Assembly: GCA_910585135.1 (NCBI GenBank)
Contig: CAJUEB010000113.1
Span: 1 to 7,508, forward strand
Direction of reading: 5' to 3'
Source: an uncultured Eubacteriales bacterium
GTDB taxonomy: Bacteria; Bacillota; Clostridia; Peptostreptococcales; Anaerovoracaceae
Length of the DNA: 7,508 nucleotides
Part shown: in pieces, positions 1 through 4,369 of the stretch
Position numbering within the stretch: position 1 is the first letter of the stretch
Layout: the number at the start of each line of letters is the position of its first letter
Notes under the pieces: generated by a model
The model's database searches: none
What the model saw: the letters and a program-made list of their open reading frames with translations, nothing else
What the model was told of the DNA's origin: nothing
Program-made: the position numbers and the translations under genes

Positions 1-223
1 ACATTTCTTTATAGGTTATGTTCCTGTACGGCGCATCCTTACCGTCCTTTTGCATGAACGCCACATGATCCCCGTAAAGCTCCACGCTGGTTTCGAGCAT
101 ATGCTTGAGGTTTGCAATCGGCCTGCTTTCCTTATATTTTACAAATGGTCTTGGGTCTGCGTTTATTTTCTCCACAAGACCCTCGGCCCATTTCATCTGT
201 TCGTTCATGTTTTCATTTACCAT
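1..223 (-). CDS. AMP-dependent acyl-CoA synthetase/ligase, N-terminal fragment (runs off window)
   Basis: Only the first 74 codons are in the window; the gene continues past position 1. It begins MVNENMNEQMKW. From about residue 33 it reads RPIANLKHMLE, then YGDHVAFMQKDGK and YRNITYKEM, which lines up with the start of the neighbouring acyl-CoA synthetase (RYINDLRDMVQ, YGEDPAFLVKD, YRPISYVQFKED). This is the usual N-terminal lead-in of AMP-forming synthetases, which adenylate a carboxylic acid with ATP and then pass it to CoA. The catalytic core is outside the window, so substrate and integrity cannot be judged. The ATG at 223-221 follows an AAGGAG at 240-235 with 11 nt spacing. An earlier ATG at 230 is followed at once by TGA and cannot be the start. 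The gene begins 25 bp after the stop of the upstream synthetase, so it is probably the next cistron of the same operon. The family call is inferred from the lead-in and the paralogous neighbour. Confidence 0.8.
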   Translation of the reverse strand, partial: MVNENMNEQMKWAEGLVEKINADPRPFVKYKESRPIANLKHMLETSVELYGDHVAFMQKDGKDAPYRNITYKEM

Positions 224-248
224 ATCACATTACTCTCCTTCTTACGGC

Positions 249-1988
249 TCAATCTTCCTCTTCCTCCCGAATAGCGCCGCCCATTCGCTTGATCTTGCGG
301 GTCGTTGTCTTTTCAAATTCCGTCTCCCGTATCTTAAACCGCTTCACGCGCTTATAGACGGACATTTTATCATTGACTTCCTCGATCGAATTTTTGATCA
401 CATCGAGAATGCCCTCCTCCGTCAGCTCGCCCAGTTCATTTTTGATCACGTCGTAATTCGGATATACTTCAGCCTTCACGACAACGTCGCCATCCCGCTT
501 GTCGATCGTTCCGTACACAAGCACCTCTTCGATGTATGGCTGTTCAGCCAGCAGCAATTCGATTTCCTCCGGAAAGATGTTTTTCCCGTTCTTAGTCACG
601 ATCACGGTCTTTTTCCTGCCGCAGATATAGAGGAAGCCATCTTCATCCATGCGGCCGTAATCGCCTGTATACAGCCAGCCGTCCTTTAACACCTCTGCCG
701 TCGCCTCCGGGTTATCATAATACCCGATCATCACCGACGGGCCTCTGCATATGATCTCGCCCACGCCGTTCTCGTCCTGGTCAACGATCCTGACCTCCGT
801 TCCCGGCATCGGTTTGCCCACGGAATCCGCCTTGCTGTAATAATCCCGGTTGACGGCGATGATCGGTGCGTTTTCCGTCATGCCGTACCCTTGTATCATC
901 GGAATGCCCAACGCCTCATAATCCCTGATCACATCGGGATTGATCGCTGCGCCTCCTGCGATAAACAAAGAGATATTGTTTCCCAGGCTGCTATGGATCT
1001 TGGAAAATATTTTCCGCATCGCCTCCTGGTTATTGTATAGCTTGGTTTTTCTCGCCAGGTTCATCATCCGCTTCATTTTCTTGGCTGCGCCTGAAGCTTC
1101 CGCCTGTTTCCATACTTTCTTGTGCATGGTTTCGAATACGATCGGAACGCCCAGCATCACCGTAGCCCGGCTTTCCTTCAAATTCGGCTGGATATAACGC
1201 AGGCCTTCGCAGATCGCGACGAATACGCCCTGATAGATCGCCGTAAACACATGACAGGTCAGCTCATACGTGTGATGCATCGGCAATACCGAAAGCCCGC
1301 CGCCCGGTCTTCTTATCTTAACGTATTTTGACATATTATATACGTTAGCTGAGATATTTTTATGGGAGAGCATAACGCCCTTGGATAACCCTGTCGTTCC
1401 CGATGTAAAGAGCAGCGTACACATCGCTTCCCTGTCGATAATAGCATCTATAAACGTGTGGTTTCCCGCTTCCAAAGACGCCCTGCCCTCTTGCAGCAGT
1501 TTGTTCCAGGACAGCGTTTCCTGCGAATCCTCCGCCGCATCCATATTGATCCTGATGTCAATGCCATCGATATCCGCAATCACTTCCGAAACCTTGCCTG
1601 CCAGCTTGCCCGAAAAAATAATCGCATCCACCTTTGCCCGATCCAGGAGATTATGGATTTCAAGTCCGGTCAGCTCTTTATCCAGCGGCACGATGATCCC
1701 AGTCCCATTGACCATCGCCAAATAGGATACCACCCACTTATAACTGTTCTCACCGATCAGGGCAACCTTCTTGTCCTTCAGCCCTAGTTCCATAAGCTTC
1801 GTTCCTAGTGCATCGATATCCTCTTTGAATTGAACGTAGGAAATCGGCCTGTAGTCACCGCGCGGAACATCCTTGACAAGAAATGCCGGATCTTCACCAT
1901 ATATTTCAGCGCTGGACTGTACCATGTCCCTGAGATCATTGATATATCGCATGCGGTATAAAACATCCTTATATTTTTTACTGTTCAA
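249..1988 (-). CDS. AMP-forming long-chain-type acyl-CoA synthetase (AMP-binding family), 579 aa
   Basis: This is a complete member of the ANL (acyl-CoA synthetase/NRPS adenylation/luciferase) superfamily. Such enzymes make an acyl-adenylate from ATP and a carboxylate, then an acyl-CoA thioester. Visible motifs: the P-loop-like A3 motif TSGTTGLSKG at residues 195-204, LPMHHTYE at about 235-242, the A5 motif GYGMTE at 367-372, YTGD at 440-443 with the hinge arginine R458 in CGRKK, IFPEEIE at about 471-477, and the C-terminal TTTRKIKR at 561-568, where K565 sits at the place of the catalytic lysine. Length and layout suit long-chain-type enzymes, but no signal fixes the acyl chain. There is no signal peptide or membrane segment, so it is probably cytosolic. 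The C-terminus is acidic (EEEED). The start is TTG, not ATG, chosen because AGGAGG lies 8 nt upstream. It follows the C_GCAxxG_C_C gene after 90 bp and precedes a paralogous synthetase by 25 bp. The substrate could be a medium-chain, aromatic or cell-envelope acid. Confidence 0.94.
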   Translation of the reverse strand: MNSKKYKDVLYRMRYINDLRDMVQSSAEIYGEDPAFLVKDVPRGDYRPISYVQFKEDIDALGTKLMELGLKDKKVALIGENSYKWVVSYLAMVNGTGIIVPLDKELTGLEIHNLLDRAKVDAIIFSGKLAGKVSEVIADIDGIDIRINMDAAEDSQETLSWNKLLQEGRASLEAGNHTFIDAIIDREAMCTLLFTSGTTGLSKGVMLSHKNISANVYNMSKYVKIRRPGGGLSVLPMHHTYELTCHVFTAIYQGVFVAICEGLRYIQPNLKESRATVMLGVPIVFETMHKKVWKQAEASGAAKKMKRMMNLARKTKLYNNQEAMRKIFSKIHSSLGNNISLFIAGGAAINPDVIRDYEALGIPMIQGYGMTENAPIIAVNRDYYSKADSVGKPMPGTEVRIVDQDENGVGEIICRGPSVMIGYYDNPEATAEVLKDGWLYTGDYGRMDEDGFLYICGRKKTVIVTKNGKNIFPEEIELLLAEQPYIEEVLVYGTIDKRDGDVVVKAEVYPNYDVIKNELGELTEEGILDVIKNSIEEVNDKMSVYKRVKRFKIRETEFEKTTTRKIKRMGGAIREEEED

Positions 1989-1996
1989 ATATTATC

Positions 1997-2002
1997 CCTC
2001 CT
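1997..2002 (-). promoter_or_regulatory. Strong Shine-Dalgarno that sets a TTG start
   Basis: On the minus strand this reads AGGAGG, a full match to the anti-16S core. It is followed by 8 nt (GATAATAT) and then TTG at 1988-1986, which opens the acyl-CoA synthetase frame. The nearest in-frame ATG is 12 codons further in and has no comparable site, so TTG is the likely start. Confidence 0.85.
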
Positions 2003-2014
2003 ACTTAGATTCGT

Positions 2015-2053
2015 TTAATAGGCGTATGGACATGGCGAATCATCCATGTCCAT
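2015..2053 (-). other. Possible 12-codon ORF (leader-peptide-like), speculative
   Basis: In the 90-bp gap between the C_GCAxxG_C_C gene and the acyl-CoA synthetase, the minus strand has CGGAGG (ending at 2058), then AAGT, then ATG and a 12-codon frame, MDMDDSPCPYAY, ending in TAA at 2017-2015. A second ATG at 2047 is 10 nt from the GGAGG. The frame runs straight through the hairpin at 2024-2055 and stops 26 nt before the synthetase TTG start. A ribosome on this frame would disrupt the hairpin, which is the geometry of a translated leader. However, a 12-codon frame can arise by chance, the peptide has no run of one amino acid that would suggest classical attenuation, and there is no U-tract after the hairpin. 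Translation is not shown. Confidence 0.2.
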
Positions 2054-2055
2054 AC
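2024..2055 (-). repeat. Perfect 12-bp inverted repeat / RNA hairpin in operon gap
   Basis: On the minus strand the arms are GTATGGACATGG (2055-2044) and CCATGTCCATAC (2035-2024), a perfect 12-bp match around an 8-nt loop, ATGATTCG. It lies between the C_GCAxxG_C_C stop at 2079 and the acyl-CoA synthetase start at 1988. No T-run follows in the minus direction (next bases GCCTATTAAACG), so it is not a standard intrinsic terminator for this operon. It could be an RNA processing or stabilising stem, a partial polarity element that sets synthetase level relative to the redox genes, or a protein binding site. The structure is plain in the sequence; the role is inferred. Confidence 0.75.
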
Positions 2056-2078
2056 TTCCTCCGTTTTATTTTCCTTCT

Positions 2079-2486
2079 TTATTTTTCTTCCAAATATTCT
2101 TCCAAAAGTTCAACCGCATCCTGAATACAGCCGCCGCAACTTCGCAGAACCGTTCCTGTATCCACGCCTTTGATCTCCCTGCAAATAGAGGACTGATTCT
2201 TTTCAACGAATTTTGCGGTCAGCTCCTTCATCGCTTTATAGCTTTTCGCTTTCGTCTTCGGCGCATCCAGCGCTCCGTCGGATTCTACCATGCCGGTAAC
2301 CGCAGCCATCGCAGAGACCGCACCGCAGGTCGCCATCGTACCCATGCCAAGGCCGAATGCCTCCATGATCTTAAACACTTCTTTTTCATCCTTGCCCAGT
2401 TTATCGCAAAAAACACATGCGACAGCCTGTGCGCAGTTATAACCGTTCTTGTGATTTTCTAATGCTTTGTTTGTTAATTCTGACAT
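2079..2486 (-). CDS. C_GCAxxG_C_C family putative redox protein, 135 aa
   Basis: This small cytosolic protein matches the C_GCAxxG_C_C family (named for its cysteine pattern), which is common in anaerobes and thought to be redox-active, though the biochemistry is poorly known. Counting from the chosen start, the hallmarks are NCAQAV with C18, then C24 and C27, the glycine-rich FGLGMGTMATCGAVSAM with C54, C102 in SICREIKG, and CGGC at 117-120 followed by the helix IQDAVELLEEYLEEK. The usual glycine after CGAVS is alanine here, a mild variation. The length is normal for the family. The start at 2486 is preferred because AAGGA at 2500-2496 is then 9 nt upstream; ATGs at 2495 and 2492 have 0 and 3 nt spacing. 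The 2495 ATG would, however, form a classical ATGA overlap with the upstream FAD gene stop. Either way the two genes are translationally close and should be co-expressed, which suggests the cysteine protein partners the flavoprotein (inference). Confidence 0.88.
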   Translation of the reverse strand: MSELTNKALENHKNGYNCAQAVACVFCDKLGKDEKEVFKIMEAFGLGMGTMATCGAVSAMAAVTGMVESDGALDAPKTKAKSYKAMKELTAKFVEKNQSSICREIKGVDTGTVLRSCGGCIQDAVELLEEYLEEK

Positions 2487-2491
2487 ATCCA

Positions 2492-3880
2492 TCATTCCTT
2501 TCTACCATATTGTTCCGCTAATATCCTCGCAACATACACGCCGCTTGCCGATGCCTGTGAAAGCGAGTGGGTCACGCCCGAACCGTCTCCCAGCGCATAT
2601 AGTCCTTTTACCTTCGTCTGCAAATTCCCATCTACTTCTATTTTTGAATTATAAAACTTGACTTCCACACCGTAAAGCAGCGTATCTTCATTCGCTGTTC
2701 CCGGTGCGATCTTATCAAGGGCGTATATCATTTCTATGATGTTATCCATCTGCCGCTTTGGAATGACGAGGCTCAGATCCCCCGGCGTTGCCTGGAGCGT
2801 CGGGCGCGTGAAGCATTTTTCCATGCGTCTGGCGCTGCTTCTCCTGCCCTTTACCAAATCGCCAAACCGCTGCAAAAGCACGCCGCCGCCCAGCATATTC
2901 GAAAGCTTGGCAATGGATTCACCGTATTCGTTGCTGTCCTTAAACGGTTCTGTAAAGTGATTGGAAACGAGCAGCGCAAAATTCGTGTTTTCCGTCCGCA
3001 GCGCCGGATCTGCGTAGCTATGCCCGTTTACCGTGACGATACCATTGGTATTCTCCGCTACCACCTCGCCATAAGGGTTCATGCAAAAGGTCCTCACCAT
3101 ATCGTTGTACTGATCCGTCTTATATACGATCTTGCTTTCATAAACATCGTCGGTAATGTGCTTAAAAACCTCGGCTGGCAGCTCTACCCGCACTCCGATG
3201 TCCACCCGGTTTTTCTTCTGCTGGATGCCCAGTTTCTCGCAGATCTGCGCACTCCACTTCGAGCCGGAGCGTCCCGTCGCCAGCACCAGGTCGTGGCAGT
3301 GATACGTTTCGCCATCCTCGTCCGTAAGCAAAAAACTCCCGTCGCTTTGGATTTCAACATCTGTGATCGTCGTGAAAAACTGCATCTCCACTTTTTTCTC
3401 ACTGGAATCGAAGATCCGCTCCAGTATTTTAACGTTCCGGTCAGTCCCAAGGTGCCTTACCTTCGCTTCCAGAAGATGAAGGTCGTTTCGCAGGGCGATG
3501 GTCTTCAGCTCAGAGCTGGCGGTCGAATAGAGCTTCGCATCCGCGCCGCCCATGCTGCAAAGCACCTCGTCCACATATTCCATCAAATCGAGTGCTTCAC
3601 TAACGCCTACATAGGTATGCAGATCCCCGCCGAACTGCGTGGTGATATTATACTTTCCGTCCGACAGCGTCCCCGCACCGCCATAGCCGTTCATGATATG
3701 GCACGGCGAACACTTGACGCAGTTTTTTGCACCCAGCTTGATCGGGCATTGCCGCTTATGTAAAGGCGCGCCTTTATCGATCATCAGGATACTGGCATCT
3801 ACATTGAGCTTCGCCATTTCATAAGACATGAACACGCCGCTTGCCCCAGCGCCCACTATAATGATATCGTAATTTTTCAT
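2492..3880 (-). CDS. FAD-dependent oxidoreductase, COG2509-type, 462 aa
   Basis: This is a Rossmann-fold flavoprotein resembling the uncharacterised FAD-dependent dehydrogenases of COG2509. The N-terminal YDIIIVGAGASG (residues 4-15) is the dinucleotide-binding loop GxGxxG, with an acidic residue at the end of strand 2 (ILMIDKG, D35). GYGGAGTLSDGK at 65-76 is typical of the family. LVLATGRSGS at 198-207 is the ATG motif near the flavin, and YALGDGSGVTHSLSQASASG at 428-447 is the C-terminal GD motif contacting FAD. Four cysteines, C45, C54, C57 and C60 (CX8CX2CX2C), lie between the FAD loop and the GGAG motif and could hold a metal or Fe-S centre. There is no signal peptide, so it is probably cytosolic. 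The start at 3880 is set by GGAGG 5 nt upstream; an upstream ATG at 3892 lies on the SD itself. It is the first gene after a terminator and a regulatory gap, and it abuts the cysteine protein. The substrate is unknown. Confidence 0.9.
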   Translation of the reverse strand: MKNYDIIIVGAGASGVFMSYEMAKLNVDASILMIDKGAPLHKRQCPIKLGAKNCVKCSPCHIMNGYGGAGTLSDGKYNITTQFGGDLHTYVGVSEALDLMEYVDEVLCSMGGADAKLYSTASSELKTIALRNDLHLLEAKVRHLGTDRNVKILERIFDSSEKKVEMQFFTTITDVEIQSDGSFLLTDEDGETYHCHDLVLATGRSGSKWSAQICEKLGIQQKKNRVDIGVRVELPAEVFKHITDDVYESKIVYKTDQYNDMVRTFCMNPYGEVVAENTNGIVTVNGHSYADPALRTENTNFALLVSNHFTEPFKDSNEYGESIAKLSNMLGGGVLLQRFGDLVKGRRSSARRMEKCFTRPTLQATPGDLSLVIPKRQMDNIIEMIYALDKIAPGTANEDTLLYGVEVKFYNSKIEVDGNLQTKVKGLYALGDGSGVTHSLSQASASGVYVARILAEQYGRKE

Positions 3881-3885
3881 GTATT

Positions 3886-3890
3886 CCTCC
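3886..3890 (-). promoter_or_regulatory. Shine-Dalgarno that sets the FAD oxidoreductase start
   Basis: The minus strand reads GGAGG, then AATAC, then ATG (MKNYDIIIVGAG). Homology begins right after this ATG. The open frame continues 22 codons upstream, but that part is AT-rich, overlaps the control region, and its ATG at 3892 overlaps this site, so the longer start is rejected. Confidence 0.85.
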
Positions 3891-3906
3891 ATATTAAAAC
3901 ACAGAT

Positions 3907-3934
3907 AGTTTAATTTTATATTATTTTGCCGCAA
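3907..3934 (-). promoter_or_regulatory. Weak candidate promoter for the FAD/C_GCAxxG/acyl-CoA synthetase operon
   Basis: A promoter is expected here because a terminator lies upstream and a new gene set starts downstream. The best pair I see on the minus strand is TTGCGG (3934-3929) and TAAACT (3912-3907) with 16 nt between, each about 4/6 to consensus. A TATAAA at 3920-3915 is a better -10 by sequence but has no good -35 at 17 nt. The -35 of the first option overlaps the right arm of the inverted repeat at 3924-3957, which would suit a repressed or activated promoter. The exact start site is not settled. Confidence 0.3.
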
Positions 3935-3957
3935 AATACCATACATTTACGGCAAAA
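3924..3957. repeat. Inverted repeat (TTTTGCCG ... CGGCAAAA), candidate operator
   Basis: The perfect 8-bp arms TTTTGCCG (3924-3931) and CGGCAAAA (3950-3957) are separated by 18 bp, 44 to 77 bp before the FAD gene start. On the minus strand pairing extends inward through one G-T wobble and three A-T pairs, giving a 12-bp stem with a 10-nt loop. No T-run follows, so it is not a terminator in the minus direction. Its place in the control region of the operon suggests a binding site for a dimeric regulator or a 5' leader structure. Arms 26 bp apart centre to centre would be wide for one dimer but could fit two or a looped site. Confidence 0.6.
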
Positions 3958-3960
3958 AGT

Positions 3961-3993
3961 AAAAAACCCCGGAACATCAAAATTCCAAGGCTT
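3961..3993 (-). terminator. Rho-independent terminator after the DUF1292 gene
   Basis: On the minus strand the stem is CCTTGGAA (3990-3983) pairing with TTCCGGGG (3974-3967), with two T-G wobbles, an 8-nt loop, and a run of six T at 3966-3961. Bases before the stem (AAAG) can pair with part of the T-run and lengthen it. It starts 28 bp after the stop at 4021, so it ends transcription of the DUF1292 gene and separates it from the FAD operon. Confidence 0.85.
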
Positions 3994-4020
3994 TGATACA
4001 AAACTCATTTCATCCGGCAG

Positions 4021-4293
4021 CTATGCTTCCTCTACCGCCAGTTTTTCAAACTCAGCCACAACCTTCTTAAATTCCTCTTCATCCGTAATATCGATCATCT
4101 CGAAATCCTCTTCGTATTCCTTGTAGCCGTAAATATATACGTCTTCTGTACCGAGAGGGTTTAAGGCTATGTATTCCTTGCCCAATGCATCGAATACGCC
4201 TAAGATTCCACATTCTTCCTCTTCGCCGTCGTCAAATTCAAGCGTCAGGATATCTTCTTCCTCGTATCCATATCGTTCCTTTTGTTCTGCCAT
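4021..4293 (-). CDS. DUF1292 family small acidic protein, 90 aa
   Basis: This matches the DUF1292 family (YrzB-like), a short protein widespread in Bacillota with no established function. The core ILTLEFDDGEEEECGILGVF, then GKEYIALNPL and a DVYIYGYKE strand, is the usual beta-rich pattern of the family. It ends with the acidic helix ITDEEEFKKVVAEFEKLAVEEA. Composition is strongly acidic: 31 of 90 residues are Asp or Glu. There is a single cysteine and no signal or membrane segment, so it is cytosolic. The ATG at 4293 has GGAGG 6 nt upstream. The gene has its own predicted promoter (4332-4360) just after uvrC and its own terminator (3961-3993), so it can be made as a monocistronic message, with possible read-through from uvrC. 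No function is assigned here. Confidence 0.9.
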   Translation of the reverse strand: MAEQKERYGYEEEDILTLEFDDGEEEECGILGVFDALGKEYIALNPLGTEDVYIYGYKEYEEDFEMIDITDEEEFKKVVAEFEKLAVEEA

Positions 4294-4324
4294 TTCATTC
4301 CTCCGTATCCAATCATTGATTCCC

Positions 4325-4343
4325 TAATGTTACTATAACATTA
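4325..4343. promoter_or_regulatory. Perfect 19-bp palindrome on the -10 element (candidate operator)
   Basis: The minus strand reads TAATGTTATAGTAACATTA: two perfect 8-bp arms around TAG. It contains the whole -10 hexamer (4337-4332) of the DUF1292 promoter. A protein bound here would block RNA polymerase, which is the layout of a classical repressor site for a dimeric HTH regulator. I do not recognise the half-site TAATGTTA as that of a named regulator. A second small dyad, AATCATTGATT, lies in the 5' leader at about 4311-4321. The palindrome is directly visible; the operator role is inference. Confidence 0.6.
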
Positions 4344-4360
4344 TGCTGCCCGTTTCGCAA
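4332..4360 (-). promoter_or_regulatory. Sigma-70/SigA-type extended -10 promoter for the DUF1292 gene
   Basis: On the minus strand the -35 is TTGCGA (4360-4355, 4/6), followed by a 17-nt spacer, then -10 TATAGT (4337-4332, 5/6). The bases TGT directly before the -10 give an extended TGn motif. Transcription would start near 4325, leaving a leader of about 31 nt that contains GGAGG at 4304-4300. The -35 starts only 9 bp after the uvrC stop. Confidence 0.7.
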
Positions 4361-4369
4361 CAAAATATT

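Noticed and set aside
105..689. Plus-strand open frame of 194 codons
   Set aside because: It lies antisense to the acyl-CoA synthetase, whose motifs are all intact on the minus strand. It shows no family pattern and its start has no clear ribosome binding site. It is a shadow frame.
2024..2055. Reading the 12-bp hairpin as an intrinsic terminator of the operon
   Set aside because: No T-run follows it in the minus direction, and the next gene has a strong ribosome binding site but no convincing promoter of its own, so full termination here is unlikely.
2957..3763. Plus-strand open frame of 268 codons
   Set aside because: It is fully antisense to the FAD oxidoreductase. The translation is rich in His, Arg and Ile with no recognisable domain, as expected from the reverse of a coding frame.
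3881..3946. 22-codon N-terminal extension of the FAD oxidoreductase
   Set aside because: The extension overlaps the inverted repeat and promoter region, has no homology-like content, and is followed by a strong GGAGG correctly placed for the ATG at 3880.
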